Shown one piece after another: positions 8,797 through 16,987 of a stretch of DNA of 58,945 bases. Each line of letters opens with the position of its first letter. Within the stretch, counting starts at the first letter, position 1. The stretch is from JAAYZB01 sp035379945. GTDB taxonomy: Bacteria; Bacillota_I; Bacilli_A; Izemoplasmatales; Hujiaoplasmataceae. The translations under genes were made by a program, and so were the position numbers. The notes under the pieces were generated by a model, which searched no databases, was not told the DNA's origin, and saw nothing but the letters and a program-made list of their open reading frames with translations. The DNA is taken from NCBI GenBank assembly GCA_035379945.1, contig DAOSWG010000009.1, positions 1 to 58,945 of the forward strand, read 5' to 3'.

Positions 8797-9589
8797 AAAG
8801 ATTCCGTCCGTAGAAGATCTCCTTCATTTCCCGCTTGAGGGTTTTCCTTAGTTTCATCTGTTTCTCCTTGGGCAAATCGGAAGCTTTCCTTTCGAAAAGA
8901 TAATTATCCAGATCGAGTGTCTTAACCATCATTTTGGTGTGAAAAATATTTTCCTGGTAAATATTTACATCGATGCTGTCGTAACGATCGAGAGTTTTTT
9001 TCCGGATGTAATCTTGGATCGAATCGACTTTTTCGTCGATAAACACCTTTTTGCCACTGTCGAGTCTTGTAAAACCCCGGACACGGTAGTCGATTGTCAT
9101 GATGTCGGAATCGAAACTTCCGATCAAATAATCAAGACTTTTCAAAGGAGAGATCTTACCGCAAGTCGAAACATCGATATCGACCCGGAAAGTCGAGATT
9201 CCCCTGCCGGGATGGCTTTCCGGATAGGAATGAACCGTGATGTGGGATTTGTCAAGATGAGCGAGCACCGTTTCGTTCGTTAATGGCAACAGGCCGAGAT
9301 TGCATGATTTGTCGATGGAACCGAGAGATACGGGTTCCTCGCTGATGAGCATCGTGACGCTAGCTCCCTGGGGATCGTAATCCTGTTTGGAAATGTTCAG
9401 GATGTTGGCGCCGATGTTTGCGGACAACTGGATCAGTATCTCTGTAAGCCTGTGGGAATTATATCTTTCGTCGATATACTCGATATATTGCCGTCTTTCG
9501 TTTTCCGTCTCGGTGATGCAGACTTCATAAATATTGAAAGACAATGTTTTTGTCAGGTTGTTGAAACCGTAAAGAGCGAGTTTTTCCAA
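8789..9589 (-). CDS. speD: S-adenosylmethionine decarboxylase proenzyme
   Basis: 266 aa, matching the long E. coli-type SpeD rather than the short Bacillus/Thermotoga SpeH. The self-cleavage site LDKSHITVHSYPESHP is present: cleavage between Lys 114 and Ser 115 would generate the pyruvoyl group. DVSTCGKISPLKSLDYLI follows the core. The start is TTG at 9589; no in-frame ATG is available and a GGAG lies ten bases upstream. It makes decarboxylated SAM for the spermidine synthase encoded next in the operon. Confidence 0.92.
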   Translation of the reverse strand: MEKLALYGFNNLTKTLSFNIYEVCITETENERRQYIEYIDERYNSHRLTEILIQLSANIGANILNISKQDYDPQGASVTMLISEEPVSLGSIDKSCNLGLLPLTNETVLAHLDKSHITVHSYPESHPGRGISTFRVDIDVSTCGKISPLKSLDYLIGSFDSDIMTIDYRVRGFTRLDSGKKVFIDEKVDSIQDYIRKKTLDRYDSIDVNIYQENIFHTKMMVKTLDLDNYLFERKASDLPKEKQMKLRKTLKREMKEIFYGRNLYE

Positions 9590-9714
9590 TGTGCCTATAC
9601 TCCGTTTTTCATTTTATCATTAATAATTTATCATTATTCGGAAACAATTTCAATCTATTTTATCCGCCATCGGCCAATATGGGAATATTCTTGTTTTATT
9701 TTGGTGCTGATGTG

Positions 9715-9743
9715 TTGTTTTTATATAAATAGTAATATATAAT
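9715..9743 (+). promoter_or_regulatory. Promoter of the HD-GYP / hybrid-kinase operon
   Basis: -35 TTGTTT at 9715-9720, 17-nt spacer, -10 TATAAT at 9738-9743. A start near 9750 leaves a leader of about 105 nt before the ATG at 9855. Confidence 0.6.
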
Positions 9744-9794
9744 GAAATTATAATACGGTCAACATTTTTTTATCACGAAAAATTTGAATAAAAC

Positions 9795-9852
9795 CTTCCC
9801 CATCACGAGTATGCAAAATGATGGGGTTTTATGTTTTTTCTGGGAGGGGAAG
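9795..9852 (+). promoter_or_regulatory. Leader hairpin that can compete for the ribosome site
   Basis: CCCCATCA (9798-9805) pairs with TGATGGGG (9819-9826) to form an eight-base-pair hairpin followed by a T-rich stretch, which looks like a terminator inside the leader. The same 5' arm, CTTCCCC (9795-9801), is also complementary to GGGGAAG (9846-9852), which overlaps the ribosome site of the HD-GYP gene. The two pairings exclude each other. A regulatory role is inference. Confidence 0.4.
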
Positions 9853-9854
9853 AC

Positions 9855-10162
9855 ATGCGTACGAAAATATTGATAGTGGACGATTCATTGACAGATCTTG
9901 CCATCATCGAAAGCATGTTGCGGNNNNNNNNNNNNNNNNNNNNNNNNNNNNNNNNNNNNNNNNNNNNNNNNNNNNNNNNNNNNNNNNNNNNNNNNNNNNN
10001 NNNNNNNNNNNNNNNNNNNNNNNCAAGGAAGCCTTTTCGTTTGAAGAAGCGAACGCGATTATCAGAAAAGATACTGGAAGTCACTTTGATCCCGACATCG
10101 CCGAAGCTTTTCTGGAAATAACATCCGAAATTGAAAAGATCGTCTTGCCATATATGAATTAA
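9855..10162 (+). CDS. Response regulator with HD-GYP output domain (gap inside)
   Basis: ATG 9855 follows a GGGAGGGG site and encodes the start of a receiver domain (KILIVDDSLTDLAII, residues 4-18). After the gap another reading frame carries the end of an HD-GYP domain (FSFEEANAIIRKDTGSHFDPDIAEAF) and stops at 10162. The frame change is an artefact of the arbitrary 100-N spacer. Only about 68 residues are visible, while receiver-HD-GYP proteins are typically about 330-370 aa, so roughly 0.8-0.9 kb is missing. HD-GYP domains hydrolyse cyclic-di-GMP. It precedes two hybrid histidine kinase genes (26-nt spacing), which probably phosphorylate it. Confidence 0.75.
9924..10023. other. Scaffold gap (100 N), probably about 0.8-0.9 kb missing
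   Basis: The flanks share no sequence and lie in different frames of what should be one gene, so the real gap is longer than 100 bases. Confidence 0.9.
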
Positions 10163-10187
10163 AAAAGCCGACAAGGAAGGAAAAACA

Positions 10188-13064
10188 ATGAGAAAAATTC
10201 TACTTGTTTTCATGCTTTTACTTTCATCATCCCTGACATTTATTAATCTGTCGGCAGCCACAACGGAAAACGAACCCATTGTCTGGACCACCGAGGAAGC
10301 CGCATTTCTAGCGGATCATCCAGAGATATCCGTCGGCATCGACACCGAATCCGCCCCTTTTGAATTCATTGAGAACGATCAGTACAAGGGACTTACTGCC
10401 GATTATCTGGAAATAATCGCCGAAAAAACCGGGATCGAATTTCAGATAGTTTATAACGACACCTGGGAAGAAACATACAATCAGGCCGTTGCCGGCGACA
10501 TTGACATGCTTTCCGCCGTTTCGAAATCGCACGAGCGGGAAGAAATATTCCTGTTTTCCGAGATGTATTACGAGCTTAGGCGCGTGATCGTTGTAATGGA
10601 AAGCAACACCGACATTCACGGCATCGAAGATCTTTACGGGAAAACGGTCGCTGTTCATGCCGGCAGTTCGCATTACGATTTTCTGCTCGATTATCCGGAG
10701 ATAACCATCAGTTCTTATTCTACGGTGTTGGCTGCCATCACCGATGTTTATCAGGGATATGCGGTGGCTTATATCGGTAATTTGGCCACAAGCGACTACC
10801 TGATAAAATCCCACGGGATTTCCGGCCTCAGATATGTGAATCTGGAAGAGGAAAATCCAGCGGGATTGTATTTTGCCTTTCATCAGGATTGGACGGTATT
10901 TGCCGGGATTATCGACAAAGTCTTGTTATCGATCAGCGCTGAAGAGAAAATCCAGATCAATTCACGTTGGATGACAATCGACTATACGACTGACTACGGC
11001 CCGCTTCTTAAAGCGATCGGAATCGCTTCGGCGATTTTGTTACTCGGCGGCCTTTTGTCCTTTTTCTGGAATATCAAACTCAAAAAGGAAATCGACATAC
11101 GGAAACGGACTCAAGTCGAACTTGAAAGATCGAAGCAGGAAGCGATTGAAGCCAACAACATAAAATCGAGTTTTCTCGCCCGGATGTCCCATGAGATAAG
11201 AACCCCTCTCAATGCGATATCCGGAATGGCGTATCTTCTCAAGGAAACTGATGTGTCGACCACTCAAATGATGTATGCGGAAAGGATCACACAGGCATCC
11301 GACACGATGCTGGGAATCGTCAATGACATTCTTGATTATTCCAAAATCGAAGCGGGTAAAGCTTCGATCGATCTAATATCGTTCAATTTGGACCATATTA
11401 TTCAAAACATTATCAGCATCATATCGGTGAAAATAACCGAGAAGAAGTTGAGATTCAGATTTCATAAAGATCCCGGAATCCCCGTGTGGCTGGAGGGCGA
11501 TTGCAAGCATTTTCAGCAAATCCTGATCAATATCCTCACCAATGCGGTCAAGTTCACGGAGACCGGTGAAGTCAGTCTGACAATTACCGAGAAAGCCAGA
11601 AACGATAGCATTATAACGCTCAGATTTTCTGTCAAGGATACCGGCATCGGAATGTCCAAAGCAACCCTGGAAAATCTTTTCACGCCCTTTACTCAGGCCG
11701 ATTCGAGCATAACCAGGAGGTTTGGAGGCACCGGTCTCGGATTATCGATCGCCAGAAACCTGGCAGAAGCGATGGATGGAAAGATCGAAGTGGAAAGTTT
11801 GGAAAGCGCCGGGACACTCTTTACGGTGACACTTCCTTTCACGATCGATATTGCGAAAAACAAAGAAACGAAAACAGAAAAATCGGAACAATACCTGAAA
11901 AAATTAAACGTGCTGATGCTTTTGGCTGCCAAATCCGATATGGATATCATGGAAAGCTATCTGACATCTTTCGGCATTGAAGCAACAAGTACAATATCAC
12001 CAGAAGAAGCGATGCATTTAGTCGTGAACGAACCGGGAAAATACGATCTTTTAATCATCGATTACGAAGCCCCGTCCGGTCACGGATTCAGTTATCTGAA
12101 ACAATTGCGGGAAACAGTAAAAATATCTGAGTTCCCCAAAGTGATCATGTTGCTGCCGATGTCACGATCGGATTTATACAACCATCTCGAAGTCAATTTT
12201 GTCAATCTGGGTATAGGAAAACCGGTAATACCATCGGTTCTCTATAACGGGATCGTGGATATTTTCATCAATTCCCAGATCAAGGAAAAGGGAAAGCAGT
12301 TCAAGAATGATTTGAAACTCGAATCTACTGGTTACGCCAAACCGCTCGTTCTGGTGGTCGAAGACAACCAGACTAACCAGATGATTGCCAGATTGCTTCT
12401 GGAGAAATCCGGGTATCTTGTCGTTTCGGCCGAAAACGGACGCGAAGGCGTGGCGGCATATGCGGCCAACCGCGACTTGATCAGACTTGTATTGATGGAT
12501 CTCCATATGCCCGTCATGGACGGTTTTAGCGCCGCCAAACTGATCAAGCAGGAGGATCCGGATATTCCTATCGTTGCGATGACAGCCGAAGTCATACCGG
12601 GAGTAAGGGAGAAATGCGAAGCAAACGGGATAGATCATTATATATCCAAACCGTTCGATCCGGAAAAATTCATTGAAACCGTCAACAATATCTTAGGCAT
12701 AAGCAACTTTTCCAAAGCCAAGAAAGCCTTGCATATCAACAAGGAGAAGGGCTTGAAACTAACCGGAAACAACGAGAACCTTTACCAGTTGATTTTGAAA
12801 ACTTACAGGGAAGAAAACATCGACACCGGGCAAAGGCTCAGGGAAGTCATTGCCAAACAAGACTATTCCGCTGCCAGACAAATCCTGCACAAGATCAAAG
12901 GCAGTACCGGTTCGATCGGTGCCGACAAACTTTTCCAGATCATTACCGATCTGCAGAAAGCGATCATTGACAATGACGAAGTGATGATAACCGATCTGTC
13001 GACGCTTTTTGCTGACGCAATCCAAGTCGTTCTGGCGGAAATCGCCGAGAACACGTCCAAATAA
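10188..13064 (+). CDS. Hybrid sensor histidine kinase with SBP_bac_3 sensor and Hpt domain
   Basis: 958 aa. Order: signal peptide (1-24), periplasmic solute-binding type 3 domain (about 32-265, VGIDTESAPFEF, YKGLTADYLEIIAEKTG), one membrane segment (about 274-295), HisKA with phospho-His 335 (ARMSHEIRTPLNAI), HATPase (NAVKFTETGEV, DTGIGMS, RRFGGTGLGLSIA), a first receiver (about 573-690), a second receiver (about 719-835, phospho-Asp 771 in VLMDLHMPVMDG) and a C-terminal Hpt with His 901 (LHKIKGSTGSIGA). In the first receiver the acidic pair is lost (MLLAAKSD) though Asp 625 remains. It senses a small ligand outside the membrane and starts a phosphorelay, probably to the HD-GYP regulator encoded just upstream. 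Confidence 0.9.
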   Translation: MRKILLVFMLLLSSSLTFINLSAATTENEPIVWTTEEAAFLADHPEISVGIDTESAPFEFIENDQYKGLTADYLEIIAEKTGIEFQIVYNDTWEETYNQAVAGDIDMLSAVSKSHEREEIFLFSEMYYELRRVIVVMESNTDIHGIEDLYGKTVAVHAGSSHYDFLLDYPEITISSYSTVLAAITDVYQGYAVAYIGNLATSDYLIKSHGISGLRYVNLEEENPAGLYFAFHQDWTVFAGIIDKVLLSISAEEKIQINSRWMTIDYTTDYGPLLKAIGIASAILLLGGLLSFFWNIKLKKEIDIRKRTQVELERSKQEAIEANNIKSSFLARMSHEIRTPLNAISGMAYLLKETDVSTTQMMYAERITQASDTMLGIVNDILDYSKIEAGKASIDLISFNLDHIIQNIISIISVKITEKKLRFRFHKDPGIPVWLEGDCKHFQQILINILTNAVKFTETGEVSLTITEKARNDSIITLRFSVKDTGIGMSKATLENLFTPFTQADSSITRRFGGTGLGLSIARNLAEAMDGKIEVESLESAGTLFTVTLPFTIDIAKNKETKTEKSEQYLKKLNVLMLLAAKSDMDIMESYLTSFGIEATSTISPEEAMHLVVNEPGKYDLLIIDYEAPSGHGFSYLKQLRETVKISEFPKVIMLLPMSRSDLYNHLEVNFVNLGIGKPVIPSVLYNGIVDIFINSQIKEKGKQFKNDLKLESTGYAKPLVLVVEDNQTNQMIARLLLEKSGYLVVSAENGREGVAAYAANRDLIRLVLMDLHMPVMDGFSAAKLIKQEDPDIPIVAMTAEVIPGVREKCEANGIDHYISKPFDPEKFIETVNNILGISNFSKAKKALHINKEKGLKLTGNNENLYQLILKTYREENIDTGQRLREVIAKQDYSAARQILHKIKGSTGSIGADKLFQIITDLQKAIIDNDEVMITDLSTLFADAIQVVLAEIAENTSK

Positions 13065-13119
13065 TAATAACTGCTCGGTTTTCCGCTGTTAGAAAATTCG
13101 AGAAAGGAGCGTGACGCTC

Positions 13120-15987
13120 ATGCAAAGAAAGATTCTTTCCTTATTCCTGCTGGGCTTTCTTTTTGTCATGCCTTGGCGTGTCGAAGCTTCGGATTCGACT
13201 ATCGAATGGACTCAGGAGGAAACGGAATTCATCGCCAGTCATCCGGTTGTGAGAATCGGAGTCGATCCGGAATTCGTTCCGTTTGAATTTATCGATAACG
13301 GCGAATATAAGGGGATCGCATCCGACTACGTGTCTATAATCGAGGAAAAAACAGGAATCGACTTCCAGGTCACGCCCGGCTTGTCCTGGCCGAAAGCCTA
13401 CGATGAAGCGGTAGAAGGGAACATTGACGTCCTGCCGGCCATTTCGAAGACTCCGGCGAGAGAAGAAATCTTTCTTTTCAGCGAAGCCTATTATGAAGTC
13501 AGACGGGTCATCGTCACAAGGAATGACAACACATCGATCAAAGACTTGGATGACATGTACGGAAAAATCGTTGCCGTCCAGATCAATTCGTCACATCATA
13601 CTTTTCTTTTGCAATATCCGGAGATAAGTCTCAGTCTGTATAATACCGTCAATGACGCCATTGCCGCGGTTTCCGCGGGAACCGAGGAAGTATTTGTAGG
13701 AAATCTGGCCACTTCCGTATACATTGCGGAATCGTTTGGAATATCCAATCTGAAATTCTTTGTGTTGTCGAGCGAAGAACCGGTCGAATTGCATTTCGCT
13801 ATTCGATCGGACTGGCCGGTCCTTGTGGATATTATCGACAAGGCCCTCGAATCGATTACAATCGCCGAAAAACAGGAAATCAGTTCGGAATGGATTACGA
13901 TCGACATCACTCCGGACTACGGCCCGTTTATCAAGTCTGTCGCAATCGGAGCCGCAATCCTTTTGACCGGATTGCTGATTTCGGTATTCTGGACGGTGAA
14001 ACTGAAAAAGGAAGTCGCTATAAGGGAAAAAACCCAGAAGGAACTGGAGACGGCAAAGCGCGATGCGGAAAACGCAAACAACGTGAAATCGGGATTTCTT
14101 GCCAGAATGTCGCACGAGATAAGAACTCCGTTAAATGCTATATCGGGAATGTCCTACATTCTGGAGAAAGATTGTCAGACGCCGACGCAGGGCATGTATG
14201 CCAAACGGATATCCCAGGCGTCGGAAGCGATGCTCGGGATCATCAACGACATTCTCGACTATTCGAAGATCGAAGCGGGAAAAACGTCAATAGAAGTCAT
14301 ATCGTTCAATCTTGACCAAGTGATCCAGAACACCATAAGCATCGTCTCAGTCCGGATTTCCGAGAAAAAACTTGGATTCAGATTTACCAAGGGTAATGGA
14401 GTTCCGGTATGGCTTTTCGGGGATCCGAAAAGACTGGAACAGATTTTGATCAATATTCTGAATAATGCCGTAAAATTCACAGACAAAGGCGAGGTGCGGC
14501 TGAATATCGATGTGAAATCGAATGACAACGGTATAATAACGATCTGTTTTACGATTGCGGACACCGGAATCGGCATGTCTAAAGAAACGCTTGACAATCT
14601 GTTCGTTCCCTTTGTTCAAGCCGATTCGAGCATCACGAGACGATTCGGTGGTACCGGGCTTGGTTTGTCGATCGCCAAGAATCTGGCGGAGCTGATGGGC
14701 GGTATCATATTGACAGAAAGCGTGGAAGGACTCGGAACCACTTTCAAGATCAGTCTTCCTTTCGAAGTTGACGTGATGAAAGAGGAAAACAGATGTAAAG
14801 AGGAAATCAACCAGGAAATAAAAAATCTGAATATCCTGGTTTTAGATGACAATCCCTATGATCTGGATATCATCGCCAGCTATCTGTCGGCATTCTGTCT
14901 TAGGGCACAAACGGCCGGTTCGGTTTATGAAGCCAAGCAAATCCTTGAAGACGGAGCCAAAAAAGGCGGAAACCAAATCGATATACTGATTGTTGATTAC
15001 AATCTCAAATTGGAAGACGGTTTTGCATTTGTCAGGTCGCTTAACAATGAAACCATGAAAGACAAGATGCCAAAGATCATCATGATGTTTCCCTTTGACA
15101 GACCGGAACTTTTCGACTTGATGGGAAAAAGCGGTATTTCCGAAGGAATCGACAAACCGATCATTCCCTCGGTTCTGTTGAATAAGATCATGCAACTGGC
15201 TTCTTTGGAAAAAGCTTCAGCAGATAACGAGAAACACGATGAAACATTCGCAATCCCAAAAGAAAAAGCATTGATTCTTATGGCTGACGACAACGAGACC
15301 AACCGGATGATCACAAAGATTCTCTTGGAACAGGATGGTTACAGGGTTATAGCCGTTGAAAACGGTAAACTGGCAACGGAAGCGTTCGCCGAAGAAGGCA
15401 AAAACATCAGCTTGGTATTGATGGATCTCAACATGCCCGTCATGGACGGATGCGAGGCATCCGACCTGATTATTCAGATGTCGCCCTTCATTCCCATTGT
15501 CGCCATAACAGCCGAAGCCACTCCGGGGGTGCGGGAGAAATGCCGAGAGCACGGGGTTTTCCATTACATATCCAAACCATTTGATCCCAAAACATTCCCG
15601 TCTTTTGTCGATAAAATAATCGATAATAATATAACTAGATCAATGGAACCGCAAATCGACAAAGAGTCAGGCCTGGCCCGTAATAAAGGCGACATGGAAG
15701 CCTACTTGGATTCATTGAAAAGATTTGCGAATGAGAACGTGAATGCATTCGAGGACTTGTGGCATGCGATCGAAAAAAGCGACTGTCAAAAAGCGGAAAG
15801 TGCCGTTCATAGGGTTTCGGAAGGCGCTATGCTGATCGGAGCCGAAAAAGTCGGACCGACATGTAAGGAAATATTGAATGAAATAAGCGTCCGCAATCGC
15901 AGCGAAGTGATAAGACTGGCAGAAAAGTTCGAGTGGCAACTGGAAATGATTATGCGGGAAATCATATCGGAACTGAGAAAAAAATAA
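13120..15987 (+). CDS. Second hybrid sensor histidine kinase, tandem paralogue
   Basis: 955 aa from ATG 13120, ten bases after an AAAGGAG site; a GTG at 13111 is too close to that site. It has the same architecture as the preceding kinase: signal peptide, SBP_bac_3 sensor (VGVDPEFVPFEF), membrane segment, HisKA with His near 332, HATPase, two receivers and Hpt. Here both receivers keep their acidic residues (VLDDNPYD...LIVDYNL; MADDNETN...VLMDLNMPVMDG), while the Hpt is altered: the phospho-His near residue 897 sits in VHRVSEG instead of the usual HxxKG. The pair clearly arose by tandem duplication, with the two copies losing function in different domains. Both probably feed the same operon-encoded regulator. 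Confidence 0.9.
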   Translation: MQRKILSLFLLGFLFVMPWRVEASDSTIEWTQEETEFIASHPVVRIGVDPEFVPFEFIDNGEYKGIASDYVSIIEEKTGIDFQVTPGLSWPKAYDEAVEGNIDVLPAISKTPAREEIFLFSEAYYEVRRVIVTRNDNTSIKDLDDMYGKIVAVQINSSHHTFLLQYPEISLSLYNTVNDAIAAVSAGTEEVFVGNLATSVYIAESFGISNLKFFVLSSEEPVELHFAIRSDWPVLVDIIDKALESITIAEKQEISSEWITIDITPDYGPFIKSVAIGAAILLTGLLISVFWTVKLKKEVAIREKTQKELETAKRDAENANNVKSGFLARMSHEIRTPLNAISGMSYILEKDCQTPTQGMYAKRISQASEAMLGIINDILDYSKIEAGKTSIEVISFNLDQVIQNTISIVSVRISEKKLGFRFTKGNGVPVWLFGDPKRLEQILINILNNAVKFTDKGEVRLNIDVKSNDNGIITICFTIADTGIGMSKETLDNLFVPFVQADSSITRRFGGTGLGLSIAKNLAELMGGIILTESVEGLGTTFKISLPFEVDVMKEENRCKEEINQEIKNLNILVLDDNPYDLDIIASYLSAFCLRAQTAGSVYEAKQILEDGAKKGGNQIDILIVDYNLKLEDGFAFVRSLNNETMKDKMPKIIMMFPFDRPELFDLMGKSGISEGIDKPIIPSVLLNKIMQLASLEKASADNEKHDETFAIPKEKALILMADDNETNRMITKILLEQDGYRVIAVENGKLATEAFAEEGKNISLVLMDLNMPVMDGCEASDLIIQMSPFIPIVAITAEATPGVREKCREHGVFHYISKPFDPKTFPSFVDKIIDNNITRSMEPQIDKESGLARNKGDMEAYLDSLKRFANENVNAFEDLWHAIEKSDCQKAESAVHRVSEGAMLIGAEKVGPTCKEILNEISVRNRSEVIRLAEKFEWQLEMIMREIISELRKK

Positions 15988-15994
15988 TCAAAAA

Positions 15995-16027
15995 AAAGGC
16001 GGTCATTGGTAGACCGCCTTTGTTATT
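15995..16027 (+). terminator. Intrinsic terminator, bidirectional
   Basis: AAAGGCGGTC and GACCGCCTTT around a seven-base loop, between the convergent kinase and patatin genes. Confidence 0.88.
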
Positions 16028-16844
16028 ACGGCTGAACATAAAGTGTTTTGAGATAATCCGACATGTCGTTGTATCCCAGCTGGTAAAGTTCTTTCACATG
16101 GTCCACCGTAAAATCAAGGGGACTTCCGATCGATGTTTTGTGGATGATATCGTAAAACCGGATTCCCGGATAAAGTTCGGGATGATAGGGCGCGCGGGGA
16201 TTCAAACGGATAATGATGATCGTGTCGCATCCGGCTTCCGCCAGTGGCTTGATCGGAACCCCGTCGTAAACCCCGCCATCATAGTATTTTTTGTCATCCG
16301 CTGCAATAACCGCTGGAAAAATAACGGGAATCGAACACGAAGCCACGACCGCTTTGAGCCTCTCGTTGTCGGACATCTCCCTTAACGGCAGATAGAAAGC
16401 CTTGGAATCGTCGTGTAAATAACGCCTGAAGCCCATTCTCAGAAAAGCAGCGAATCCGCTGTCCTCACTTTCAAGTTCCGATACCGTGACATATACTTCA
16501 CGTTCGTTCAACCGTTTCTGATCGACACTTGCCAGAAGAAGATCTTCCAGAGGATCGATCTTGAAAAGCCCGTGATCGATCATGTTGAATTTTTCTTTGA
16601 GCGAAGAAGCGTGTCCACGAGTTCTATTTCTTTCGAGGGCATTATCTGGCATACTCAGCCAGAGATCTCTGGCTGCTTCAACTGATGTGGAAGCCAAAAG
16701 ACAGACATTGGCGGCTCCGATGGAAGTGCCGGAAAAAGCGTCGATCCGATCGAAAATTCCCTGTTCTTTCAAAACCATAGCGGCCCCGATCTGGTAAGAT
16801 CCTTTGGCGCCGCCTCCCGACAGGCAGAGTCCGAGTTTTCCCAT
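16026..16844 (-). CDS. Patatin-like phospholipase
   Basis: 272 aa from ATG 16844, seven bases after GGAGG. Patatin landmarks: oxyanion loop SGGGAKGSYQIG near residues 9-20, nucleophile Ser 41 in GTSIG, and catalytic Asp 189 in YYDGGVYDGVP. No signal peptide, so it probably acts at the inner face of the membrane as a lipid acyl hydrolase. It is transcribed alone, divergent from the LTA-synthase-like gene. The substrate is not predictable. Confidence 0.9.
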   Translation of the reverse strand: MGKLGLCLSGGGAKGSYQIGAAMVLKEQGIFDRIDAFSGTSIGAANVCLLASTSVEAARDLWLSMPDNALERNRTRGHASSLKEKFNMIDHGLFKIDPLEDLLLASVDQKRLNEREVYVTVSELESEDSGFAAFLRMGFRRYLHDDSKAFYLPLREMSDNERLKAVVASCSIPVIFPAVIAADDKKYYDGGVYDGVPIKPLAEAGCDTIIIIRLNPRAPYHPELYPGIRFYDIIHKTSIGSPLDFTVDHVKELYQLGYNDMSDYLKTLYVQP

Positions 16845-16987
16845 TGTAACAACCTCCATTTTCGATCATCTATTATATTATATCATAAAAAGCATCGGTG
16901 CAAATGACCTTGGCAAAACCGTTTGACAAAAATAAATGTTACCGCCCCGGGCTGTCTATGTTATAATTATAACATCGAAAAATCAAT

